Made by a program: the position numbers and the translations under genes. Below, one piece after another: positions 16,562 to 23,751 of a stretch of 64,000 bases of DNA (within the stretch, counting starts at the first letter, position 1; each line of letters opens with the position of its first letter). Source of the DNA: Kribbella sp. VKM Ac-2568 (GTDB taxonomy: Bacteria; Actinomycetota; Actinomycetes; Propionibacteriales; Kribbellaceae); the NCBI RefSeq assembly GCF_004345365.1, contig NZ_SLVF01000008.1:186001-250000 (forward strand). The letters are read 5' to 3'. Below the pieces are notes generated by a model. That model saw nothing but the letters and a program-made list of their open reading frames with translations. It was not told the origin of the DNA and did not search any database.

Positions 16562-17861
16562 GGCAGGCACCGCCGCCGGCTCTGCTGCTACCACCTTGCC
16601 CGAACCCGTGCGGCAAAGAGTTCTGAACCTGGCCGCCCAGGCTCTGGGGCAGCTGCCCGCGACCGACATCCCAGCCCCGCTGCGGCGGTTCGCCAGCTTC
16701 GCGCCCGGCAAGCGTGCGAAGCTCTCGGCGTCGGTGCTCGGCCCGATCCTGGACACCGACGAGCACTTCCGCCGCCTGGTCGCCTTCGAGGTACGCCGGG
16801 AGCACCCCGAGCTCGGTGACGCCGTGGCCGAGGGAGTGCCGGTGCCGGCCGCGGAACCGATCGAGGTGGCCGCGCTGGCCTACCTGCTCCGGCCCGAGGA
16901 GTGGGAGCAGCGGGTCGCCGACGCCGCCCAGTTGCCGCCCGAGAAGCCGCGGGTGGACGACGAGGCCCTCGGACGCCTGACGGATCAGCTTGATCAGGCC
17001 CGCACGGAGACCCGCCAGGTGCGCGAACGCCTGCGCGAGCAGGTCTCCGAACTCAAGGCCGAGAACGTCACCCTCCGGCGCAAGCTGAACGAGGCCCGCC
17101 AGCGGATCGCCGGCCTGCAGACCGATCTCGAGAAGCGCACCGTCGAGGCGGAGACCGCCGACGAACGCGTCGACGCCGCCCGCGCCGAGGTCGAACGCGA
17201 GCTGCGCAAGCTCCGCGCCCGCATCACCGAGCTGGAAGCGGTCGAGCACGCGGCACGCCGTACTGCGGGGCAGGAGCGCGAGCTGGCGTCCACGAGGACA
17301 AGGCTGCTGCTGGATACGTTGGTCGAGGCAGCGGGAGGACTCCGTCGCGAACTGGCGCTGCCGCCCGGGGGAGAGCTGCGCCCAGCCGATACCGTCGCCG
17401 GAGTGGAGCCGTCCGCCGCGCCGATCGGGCGGTCCGCGCCGGACGACGATCCGGCCTTGTTCGACGAGCTGCTCGCGCTGCCGCAGGTGCACCTGATCAT
17501 CGACGGCTACAACGTCACAAAGACCGCCTGGCCGAACTCCCCGCTGCACTCCCAGCGGCAGCGGCTCGTCACCGCACTCGGCGCGTTGGTGGCGCAGCGG
17601 CGGATCGAGGTGACAGTGGTGTTCGACGGGGCCGAGCTGTCCGGTCCGGTCCAGCTGAACCCGCCGCGCGGTGTCCGGGTCCGGTTCAGCCCGGCCGGCG
17701 TGATCGCCGATGAGGTGATCCGGCAACTTGTCCGCGCGGAGCCGCCGGGGCGTCCGGTGGTGGTCGTCTCCACCGACCGCGAAGTTGCCGAGAGCATCAT
17801 CGCGATGGGTGGCCGGGCCCTGTCCGCGGCCAGCCTGATCGCCCGCATCGCCCGCGCCTGA
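16554..17861 (+). CDS. NYN-domain (YacP-like) RNA-binding protein with coiled coil
   Basis: 435 residues. An N-terminal helical region is followed by a long charged coiled coil (about residues 140-240). The C-terminal NYN/PIN-like domain has HLIIDGYNVTK, VVFDGAE and VVVSTDREVAE with the acidic residues expected of the active site. YacP-type proteins such as B. subtilis Rae1 are ribosome-associated endoribonucleases; this longer form with a coiled coil is an actinobacterial variant and its activity is inferred. The GTG start overlaps a candidate 36-codon leader ORF. Confidence 0.85.
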   Translation: MTEAGTAAGSAATTLPEPVRQRVLNLAAQALGQLPATDIPAPLRRFASFAPGKRAKLSASVLGPILDTDEHFRRLVAFEVRREHPELGDAVAEGVPVPAAEPIEVAALAYLLRPEEWEQRVADAAQLPPEKPRVDDEALGRLTDQLDQARTETRQVRERLREQVSELKAENVTLRRKLNEARQRIAGLQTDLEKRTVEAETADERVDAARAEVERELRKLRARITELEAVEHAARRTAGQERELASTRTRLLLDTLVEAAGGLRRELALPPGGELRPADTVAGVEPSAAPIGRSAPDDDPALFDELLALPQVHLIIDGYNVTKTAWPNSPLHSQRQRLVTALGALVAQRRIEVTVVFDGAELSGPVQLNPPRGVRVRFSPAGVIADEVIRQLVRAEPPGRPVVVVSTDREVAESIIAMGGRALSAASLIARIARA

Positions 17862-17999
17862 ACGGTACTGCGGTCCGCGGCGCGGCGGCTCGCCGTACGG
17901 GGTCGGTGACACATGGTCGGCGGAAACTGTCGGTGGGAGTCTTTAGCGTCCTTCTCAGCCGGATGCAAGTCCGGGTGCTTCCCCACTTTGGAGGACGTT

Positions 18000-18239
18000 G
18001 TGCTGATCGACTGCGACGCGTGTGTGATGAGAGGGCCGGGCTGCCCGGACTGCGTGGTCAGCGTGGTGCTCGGGATGCCGCCCGAGCAGAGTTCGCTGCG
18101 GGTCGACGACGAGGAGCTGGCCGCGCTCGACGTACTGGCCCAGTCCGGTCTGGTGCCGCCGCTGCGGCTGGTGCACGCCGTCAGCAGTGTCGAGCCGAAC
18201 ACAGCTGGTGACCACGGACCCGCGGCCGACGCGGTCTGA
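18000..18239 (+). CDS. small Cys-rich protein (CxxC pair)
   Basis: 79 residues. The GTG start follows a GGAGGAC Shine-Dalgarno (17990-17996) with good spacing. The N-terminus carries two CxxC pairs, CDAC and CPDC, separated by the segment VMRGPG, followed by VVSVVLGMP. The four Cys suggest a zinc knuckle or a redox site. As I recall, similar short proteins occur just upstream of NlpC/P60 genes in other actinobacteria, but I know of no assigned function. It lies 251 nt before the NlpC/P60 gene. Confidence 0.75.
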   Translation: MLIDCDACVMRGPGCPDCVVSVVLGMPPEQSSLRVDDEELAALDVLAQSGLVPPLRLVHAVSSVEPNTAGDHGPAADAV

Positions 18240-18305
18240 TCCCGAGTCCTGCAAGGCCTTTCCCGACGTTAAGTTTGGATCAAACCAGAGGGGCGGATTG
18301 CACCG

Positions 18306-18330
18306 GTCACGAATCGGTTACTACTGTTAC
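18306..18330 (+). promoter_or_regulatory. GTnAC direct repeats, candidate MtrA site upstream of NlpC/P60 gene
   Basis: GTCAC (18306-18310), GTTAC (18317-18321) and GTTAC (18326-18330) follow each other with starts 11 and 9 bp apart. Direct repeats of GTnAC resemble the site described for the actinobacterial response regulator MtrA, whose known targets include NlpC/P60 peptidoglycan hydrolases. The assignment is inference. The surrounding 251-nt gap (18240-18490) holds nothing else I can name. Confidence 0.45.
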
Positions 18331-18490
18331 CTCTCGTTGCCACGGAGCGCCGGTTGACCAGACCGGCCCGGGCAGCACCGATTCAAGCCGAGGTGTGACC
18401 CGCCGGGCGTGCAGGAGTACCTGGTACTCCGGGCATCGCCGGGCGAGTTGACGGGGACGGCGTCGAGCAGAGGAAGGGACCGACCGGGCT

Positions 18491-19543
18491 GTGTCCATCG
18501 GCCGCACGAACCGCTTCAAAGGGATTGCCCTCGCCGCCATCACCACCACCGCCGTTGCGACGGGGGTGATTTTCATCCAGGCATCCGCGGACGCGGACCC
18601 CAAGCCGACGCTGGCTCAGGCGAGGGCCCAGGTCCAGGACCTGCAGCACAAGGCCGAGACCGCCGGTGAAGCGGCCAACGACCTGCGCGGCAAGATCCAG
18701 GCCTCCAACGCCCGGGTGAACGCGCTGAAGGCCGGCATAGCCAAGCAGCAGTCCCAGGTGGACGTGGTGAAGCGGCAGATCGGCTCCCTCGCGGTGGCCG
18801 GCTACCAGACCTCCGGGATGACGACGACGGCGCAGTTGCTGCTGTCGACGAACCCCGACCAGTTCCTCAGCCAGGCCTCCACCGCGCAGGCCTTCGCCGG
18901 CCAGCAGAACTCGGCGCTCCGCCGCTTCCAGTCGGCGCAGGGCAAGCTCACCGACCTGCAGGCCAGCGAGCAGACCGAACTCGCCGCACTGCAGTCCGTG
19001 CAGGCCCAGCAGGACGCGCTGAAGAAGCAGATCCAGACGAACCTCAACGCCGCCGAGAAGGTCCTCGACAAGCTGAGTGACGCCGAGCGGGCCAAGATCG
19101 AGGCCGAGAACGAGAAGGAAGCGCAGGAGGCCCGGGCCGAGCGCCCGAGCCGCGACGGCGACCGGATGGACGACAACCTGCCGGTGCCGGCCAACGGCCG
19201 CGCGGGCACCGCGGTCCAGGCCGCGATGGCACAGCTGGGTGACAGCTACGTCTGGGGCGCCGACGGACCCGACTCGTTCGACTGCTCCGGCCTGATGATG
19301 TACGCCTGGGGCAAGGCGGGCGTCTCGCTGTCGCACTCCTCCAAGGCGCAGGCCAGCGAGGGCCGCCGGGTCAGCAAGGGTGATCTGATGCCCGGCGACC
19401 TGGTCTTCTACTACTCGCCGATCAGCCACGTCGGGATGTACATCGGCAACGGCCGGATCGTGCACGCGAGCCGCCCGGGCAAGCCGGTCAAGACCGACCC
19501 GATCGACCTGATGCCGTACAACACCGCGGTCCGCCCGGGCTGA
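18491..19543 (+). CDS. secreted NlpC/P60 peptidoglycan endopeptidase (RipA-like)
   Basis: 350 residues. A signal peptide (IALAAITTTAVATGVIF) ends near residue 33. A long coiled coil (about 40-215) is followed by an NlpC/P60 catalytic domain: Cys265 in FDCSGLM, His313 in SHVGMYIG and His325 in VHASR. The architecture is that of RipA/CwlO-type cell-separation hydrolases, where the coiled coil is controlled by the FtsEX or similar systems. The GTG has a GAGGAAGGG Shine-Dalgarno. Direct GTnAC repeats upstream suggest MtrA control. Confidence 0.93.
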   Translation: MSIGRTNRFKGIALAAITTTAVATGVIFIQASADADPKPTLAQARAQVQDLQHKAETAGEAANDLRGKIQASNARVNALKAGIAKQQSQVDVVKRQIGSLAVAGYQTSGMTTTAQLLLSTNPDQFLSQASTAQAFAGQQNSALRRFQSAQGKLTDLQASEQTELAALQSVQAQQDALKKQIQTNLNAAEKVLDKLSDAERAKIEAENEKEAQEARAERPSRDGDRMDDNLPVPANGRAGTAVQAAMAQLGDSYVWGADGPDSFDCSGLMMYAWGKAGVSLSHSSKAQASEGRRVSKGDLMPGDLVFYYSPISHVGMYIGNGRIVHASRPGKPVKTDPIDLMPYNTAVRPG

Positions 19544-19568
19544 AGCACGCCCGTTCAGACATGCTCGA

Positions 19569-19603
19569 CGGCTCCGGGGATCCTTTCCCCGGAGCCGAGT
19601 CGT
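19569..19603 (+). terminator. terminator after NlpC/P60 gene
   Basis: CGGCTCCGGGGA (19569-19580) pairs with TCCCCGGAGCCG (19586-19597); a short T-stretch follows at about 19600-19603. Confidence 0.75.
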
Positions 19604-19648
19604 TTCCCCCGCCAACTTGTGTTTGACTTGTCTGAGGAGGCACCTGAC

Positions 19649-21181
19649 GTGACTCCCCTGACTGGGGCAGGTGAGCAGCGAGGGGCCGAGGTGATCGACG
19701 AGCAGAGCGGCGCGCGGTCTCATTCCCCGGTGGATGGTTTCCCGGAGCAGGCCTCGCCGTCCGAGCAGACCACGATCCAGATCCCCGCCCAGCACGCCGC
19801 GGCGGACGCGCCCAAGCGGCCGCCGACGTTCGAGGCGCTCGGCACCTGGACGCTTGCTCACGGCACGTTGCTCCGCCGGGTGGCCCTGGGCGTCGCGATC
19901 AGCGTGGTCGCCGTCACCGGGTACGTCGGTCTGCAGAAGCTCGCCGACGCGCCCGCCGAGCCGGGTGCCCCGGGCAACACCGCGCAGCCGCAGACGTCCT
20001 CGACCCCGGACGAGGCCGCCGAGGGAGTACGCCGGGCCGCGGCCGGCCAGTCGGTGCTGCAGAAGATGGCGGACGCGGTCCTGAACGAGAGCCGCGGCAG
20101 CTTCCTCAGCACCGTCGACCCGGAGGCGAAGGCGTTCGACGAGCAGGCGCGCATCATCTACACGAACCTCGGCAAGTTGCCGTTGGCCACGTTTCAGCTG
20201 CGCTACGTGAGCGACGACACAGGCGCGCTGGCGCCGGACCGGCAGGCCCAGCTGGGTGGCACGGAGTCCTGGCTCGCCCAGGTCGAGGTGTCCTGGCAGC
20301 TCACCGGCTACGACACCAAGCCGGCCCGGGAGACCCTGCCCGTGACGTTTGTCACCCGCGACGGTATGACGTACGCGGCGTCCTTCTCGGAGCGGTTCGT
20401 GGTGGGGCAGCGGCGGCCGATCTGGGCGCTGGGCAGCATCGACGTGGCCAAGGGCGACGACAGCCTGGTGATCAGCCTCGACTCGCAGAAGGACGCGGAC
20501 GACTACGCCGTGGTGGCCGATCGCGCGGTCGACTCTGTCAGCAGGGTGTGGGGCAAGAACTGGAAGCAGAAGGCGGTCGTCTACCTGCCTGCCAAGCAGT
20601 CCGAGATGGAGTACGTGCTCGGCGCCCAGCCGAACACCTACACCCAGATCGCCGCGGTCACGATGGCCGAGCTGGACAGCCCGCAGGTCGGGGCGCCGGT
20701 GCGGATCGTGGCCAACCCGAAGCTATTCGAGGAACTCGGCAAGCAGGGCCGCCGGATCGTCCTGACGCACGAGACCACCCACGTCGCATCGACCGCTACC
20801 GCCTCGCCGGTACCGTTGTGGCTGGCCGAGGGTTTCGCCGACTACGTCGCCTTCACCGCCGTGTCCGTGCAGGACGAATCGGCGGCGAAGGAGCTGTTCA
20901 AGGCGGTCCGCGCAGGCAAGGTGCCGAAGACGCTGCCCCCGCCGGAGGCGTTCGCCGCGTCGTCGGCGGACCTGCCCCAGGCCTACGAGTCGGGCTGGCT
21001 GGCCTGCCGGCTGATCAGCGAGCGGGAAGGGCAGAGCAAGTTGGTGAAGTTCTACCGGGCCGTGCACGCGTCGAAGAGTCCGACCGGCCTGGCCGACGCC
21101 TTCCGGACCGTGCTCGGCACCACCGAGGCGGAGTTCACCGCCGACTGGCAGAAGTACCTCAAGAGGCTCGCCGGTGTCTGA
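19649..21181 (+). CDS. membrane-anchored metalloprotease-like protein (HETTH, peptidase MA-like)
   Basis: 510 residues from the GTG at 19649, which has a GAGGAGG Shine-Dalgarno 8 nt upstream; an in-frame GTG at 19619 lacks one. A polar N-terminus (~70 residues) precedes one membrane helix (VALGVAISVVAVTGYVGL). The extracellular part has the zinc motif HETTH (His374, Glu375, His378) followed by LWLAEGFADYVA, whose Glu can be the third ligand, as in gluzincins. Substrate unknown. Its stop overlaps the next metalloprotease gene by 8 nt. Confidence 0.82.
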   Translation: MTPLTGAGEQRGAEVIDEQSGARSHSPVDGFPEQASPSEQTTIQIPAQHAAADAPKRPPTFEALGTWTLAHGTLLRRVALGVAISVVAVTGYVGLQKLADAPAEPGAPGNTAQPQTSSTPDEAAEGVRRAAAGQSVLQKMADAVLNESRGSFLSTVDPEAKAFDEQARIIYTNLGKLPLATFQLRYVSDDTGALAPDRQAQLGGTESWLAQVEVSWQLTGYDTKPARETLPVTFVTRDGMTYAASFSERFVVGQRRPIWALGSIDVAKGDDSLVISLDSQKDADDYAVVADRAVDSVSRVWGKNWKQKAVVYLPAKQSEMEYVLGAQPNTYTQIAAVTMAELDSPQVGAPVRIVANPKLFEELGKQGRRIVLTHETTHVASTATASPVPLWLAEGFADYVAFTAVSVQDESAAKELFKAVRAGKVPKTLPPPEAFAASSADLPQAYESGWLACRLISEREGQSKLVKFYRAVHASKSPTGLADAFRTVLGTTEAEFTADWQKYLKRLAGV

Positions 21182-22418
21182 GCGGGCCGAGAAGTGGGCG
21201 CCCCGGGGTGCCGCTCTCGTGCTCGCCGCCGCTCTGGTCGTCGTCATCGTCACCACGACGCCGTGGCACCTGATCGACCTGCCGAAACCGGACCCGGCGC
21301 TGGACTTCACCGCGGCCGAGATCGCCCGGCAGGAGCAGTTCCGGCGCGAGTTGTTGCCATGGTCAACGACCTCCTGGGTGTTGTCGCTGCTGGTCCCGCT
21401 GGTGATCGGCTTCAGCCCGCTCGGCCGGCGCCTGTACGACGCGATCAAGCTGCGCCGCTGGTACCTCGCGGTCCCGGTGCTGGTGGCCGAGATCGGCCTG
21501 CTGACCAGCGTGATCACCTTGCCGACGGACATCATGGCCGAGCGGGTCACCCGGAAGTACGGTCTCTCGACCGAGGCGTGGGACCTGTGGTTCCGGGACC
21601 GGCTGGTGAGCTGGGTGCTGACGTCGGTCGCGCTGATCGCCGTGGCCGTCGGGTTGATCGCCTTGGCCAAGAAGTGGCGGACGTGGTGGTGGGTGCCGGC
21701 GGCGATCGCCGCGGCGGTGCTGGTGCTTGGCGTCTCGTTCGCGTATCCAGTGCTGGTCGAGCCGCGATTCAACGACTTCACCTCTATGGCGCCCGGTCCG
21801 CAGCGCGACGAGTTCATGCAGCTCGCCCGCGAGGACGGGGTGCCGGTCAAGGACGTTCTCGTCGCGGACGCGTCGAAGCGGACGACCACGCTGAACGCCT
21901 ACGTCTCCGGATTCGGCTCGACCCGCCGGCTGGTCGTCTACGACACGTTGCTGAAGACCGCGCCACCCGGCCAGGTCCGGCTGGTGGTCGCGCACGAGCT
22001 CGGCCATGCCGCTGAGAACGACGTCCTGCACGGCACGCTGATCGGAGCACTGGGCGCCGCCTTCGCCGTCGTCCTGCTGAAGTTGTTGCTCGGCGCCCGG
22101 TTGGCCGATCCGCGCCGGACCGCGTTGCTGCTCGCGCTGATCGTGGCCGGGACGTTCCTGGCATCACCGGTGCAGAACCTGGTCAGCCGCAAGATCGAGG
22201 CCCGCGCGGACTACCACTCGCTGCGGCTGACGAACGATCCGACGACCTTCGTCGCGATGCAGCATCAGCTGGCGGTGACGAATCTCTCCGGCCTGACGCC
22301 GAGCCGCTGGCGGTACTGGTTGTTCGCGACCCATCCGACGACACCCGAGCGGATCGCGATGGGCCGGGCCTGGGCCGAGGCCCACGGCCAGACGATCCCG
22401 CCACTGGTCCACCGATGA
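21174..22418 (+). CDS. M48-family membrane metallopeptidase (Ste24-like)
   Basis: 414 residues with about six membrane helices. The zinc-binding HELGH motif is at residues 274-278 and the third ligand Glu is in the segment KIEARADYHSL. The layout matches CAAX protease 1 (Ste24); in bacteria these enzymes are mostly implicated in membrane protein quality control. It is translationally coupled at both ends, by an 8-nt overlap with the upstream protease and ATGA with pimB'. Confidence 0.9.
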   Translation: MSERAEKWAPRGAALVLAAALVVVIVTTTPWHLIDLPKPDPALDFTAAEIARQEQFRRELLPWSTTSWVLSLLVPLVIGFSPLGRRLYDAIKLRRWYLAVPVLVAEIGLLTSVITLPTDIMAERVTRKYGLSTEAWDLWFRDRLVSWVLTSVALIAVAVGLIALAKKWRTWWWVPAAIAAAVLVLGVSFAYPVLVEPRFNDFTSMAPGPQRDEFMQLAREDGVPVKDVLVADASKRTTTLNAYVSGFGSTRRLVVYDTLLKTAPPGQVRLVVAHELGHAAENDVLHGTLIGALGAAFAVVLLKLLLGARLADPRRTALLLALIVAGTFLASPVQNLVSRKIEARADYHSLRLTNDPTTFVAMQHQLAVTNLSGLTPSRWRYWLFATHPTTPERIAMGRAWAEAHGQTIPPLVHR

Positions 22419-23536
22419 CCGTCCTGGTCGTCACGAACGACTTCCCACCCCGCCAGGGCGGCATCGAGACGTTCGTGCGCTCCCTGTGCGACGAGCTCCC
22501 CGATCTGGTGGTGCTGACCGCCCGGATGCCCGGCGACGCGCAGTACGACGCGGGGTTGTCCTTCCCGGTCGAACGCGACCGTACGACGATGCTCCTGCCG
22601 ACGCCCCGGGTCACCCGGTACGCCGTACAGGTGATGAGGCGGTACGGCGCTGACCGGGTTGTCTTCGGTGCGGCCGCTCCGCTCGGGCTGATGGGACCCG
22701 CGCTGCGCAAGGCGGGAGCAAGGCGGATCGTCGCGCTGACGCACGGGCACGAGACGTGGTGGGCCGGAACTCCGGGAGCACGCCAGGCGCTGCGGCGGAT
22801 CGGCGAGGCGGCGGACACGATGACGACGGTGTCCTCGTGGTGCGCGGAGCAGATCGCCCCGGCCCTGTCGACGGCCGCGGCCGAGCGCATGCGGCGGCTC
22901 ACGCCGGGAGTCGACACATCGCGGTTCTTCCCGGAGTGCGGGGGAGAGCAGGTGCGCAAGGGCCTCGGACTCGAAGGCGTGCCAGTGGTGGCGTGCGTGT
23001 CGCGGCTGGTCGCCCGCAAGGGGCAGGACACCTTGATCCGGGCCTGGCCGCGGGTGCTCGCCGCCGTCCCCCAGGCGGTCCTGCTGATCGTGGGCGGCGG
23101 ACCGGATCGCGATCGGCTCGAACGACTCGCCGCAGACATCGGTGTCGCCCGGTCGGTCCATTTCACCGGCGCGATGCCGTGGGAGGAGATCCCGCCGTAC
23201 GTCGATGCCGCGGACGTGTTCGCGATGCCCTGCAGAACAAGGCGATTCGGCCTGGAGCCGGAGGCGCTCGGCATCGTCACACTCGAGGCCTCGGCGACGG
23301 GGAAACCGGTGGTGGTCGGCGATTCCGGCGGGGCCGGCGACACCGTGCGGCACGGCGAGACGGGGTACCTGGTCGATCCCTACAACCCGGTCGCGACCGC
23401 AGTACGGCTGGTCGAGTTGCTGACGGATCCCGGCAAGGCTCGGGCGATGGGCGCGGCGGGGCGGGCCTGGGTCAGCGAGGAGTGGACCTGGTCGCGGTCC
23501 GGTGCGGTGTTGCGACAACTGCTGGACATCCGCTGA
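22415..23536 (+). CDS. pimB: GDP-mannose-dependent phosphatidylinositol monomannoside mannosyltransferase (PimB')
   Basis: 373-residue GT4 glycosyltransferase. It matches the PimB' pattern: VTNDFPPRQGGIE at the N-terminus, LTHGHETWW, SRLVARKGQD, and AMPCRTRRFGLEPEALGI with the LEAS motif that binds the nucleotide sugar. PimB' adds the second mannose in the synthesis of phosphatidylinositol mannosides on the inner face of the membrane. The start overlaps the M48 gene as ATGA, so its expression is tied to two membrane proteases. Confidence 0.88.
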   Translation: MTVLVVTNDFPPRQGGIETFVRSLCDELPDLVVLTARMPGDAQYDAGLSFPVERDRTTMLLPTPRVTRYAVQVMRRYGADRVVFGAAAPLGLMGPALRKAGARRIVALTHGHETWWAGTPGARQALRRIGEAADTMTTVSSWCAEQIAPALSTAAAERMRRLTPGVDTSRFFPECGGEQVRKGLGLEGVPVVACVSRLVARKGQDTLIRAWPRVLAAVPQAVLLIVGGGPDRDRLERLAADIGVARSVHFTGAMPWEEIPPYVDAADVFAMPCRTRRFGLEPEALGIVTLEASATGKPVVVGDSGGAGDTVRHGETGYLVDPYNPVATAVRLVELLTDPGKARAMGAAGRAWVSEEWTWSRSGAVLRQLLDIR

Positions 23537-23568
23537 CCGGGTGTCTGAAAAGGCCGTGACAGATCATG

Positions 23569-23574
23569 TACTGT
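23569..23574 (+). promoter_or_regulatory. -10 box for a leaderless alanine-rich leader transcript
   Basis: TACTGT (TANNNT) ends 7 nt before the ATG at 23582, the spacing expected when transcription starts at the A of the start codon. No good -35 is visible. Confidence 0.5.
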
Positions 23575-23581
23575 TGACGAC

Positions 23582-23647
23582 ATGCATCAGATGTCCCGAC
23601 TTGCAGCAGCCGTACGAGCTTTCCGCTCTCCGGCTGCCGCTGCCTGA
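23582..23647 (+). CDS. alanine-rich leader peptide (attenuator)
   Basis: 21 codons, beginning MHQMSRLAAAVRAF and ending with four consecutive Ala codons before TGA. Eight of 21 residues are Ala (positions 8-10, 13 and 18-21). The stop lies 14 nt before the 5' arm of a terminator-like hairpin, and the gene it precedes is an alanyl-tRNA synthetase paralogue. This is the geometry of ribosome-mediated attenuation that senses charged tRNA-Ala, comparable to the Trp-, Leu- or Ile/Val/Leu-rich leaders known for trp, leu and ilv operons. The frame is too short for routine gene finders. Confidence 0.75.
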   Translation: MHQMSRLAAAVRAFRSPAAAA

Positions 23648-23675
23648 CATCTTCTTCTCCCACACCGGCGACCGG
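23630..23675 (+). promoter_or_regulatory. possible antiterminator pairing in the ala leader
   Basis: CCGGCTGCC (23630-23638, in the Ala codon run) can pair with GGCGACCGG (23667-23675, the 5' part of the terminator stem), with 8 of 9 positions pairing including one G-U. A ribosome stalled at the early Ala codons (23603-23611) would leave this pairing free; one that reaches the stop would mask it. Confidence 0.45.
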
Positions 23676-23696
23676 AAACGGTCCGCCGGTGTTTTG
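23662..23696 (+). terminator. attenuator hairpin upstream of the AlaRS-like gene
   Basis: ACACCGGCG (23662-23670) pairs with CGCCGGTGT (23684-23692). An inner ACCG/CGGT stem carries a GAAA tetraloop (23671-23682). The stem is followed by TTTTGCTGTT. It lies 56 nt before the start codon, so it can only act as an internal attenuator, not as the end of pimB' alone. Confidence 0.75.
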
Positions 23697-23751
23697 CTGT
23701 TCAGCCTGGCCAGCGGTCCCTTTCCGGTCTTCCTCCGAAAGGACCACTCCC

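Noticed and set aside
16467..17912. Long minus-strand open frame (about 480 codons) antisense to the NYN-domain gene
   Set aside because: High-GC codon use opens the opposite strand. Its product is low-complexity without motifs, while the plus-strand gene has a clear domain structure. The same applies to long antisense frames over 18383-19861, 52509-54581, 56546-57832 and 61035-62750.
18240..18490. Possible ydaO-type (cyclic di-AMP) riboswitch in front of the NlpC/P60 gene
   Set aside because: Such riboswitches are common before this gene type in actinobacteria, but I could not find the conserved core segments in the expected order. A covariance-model search would decide.
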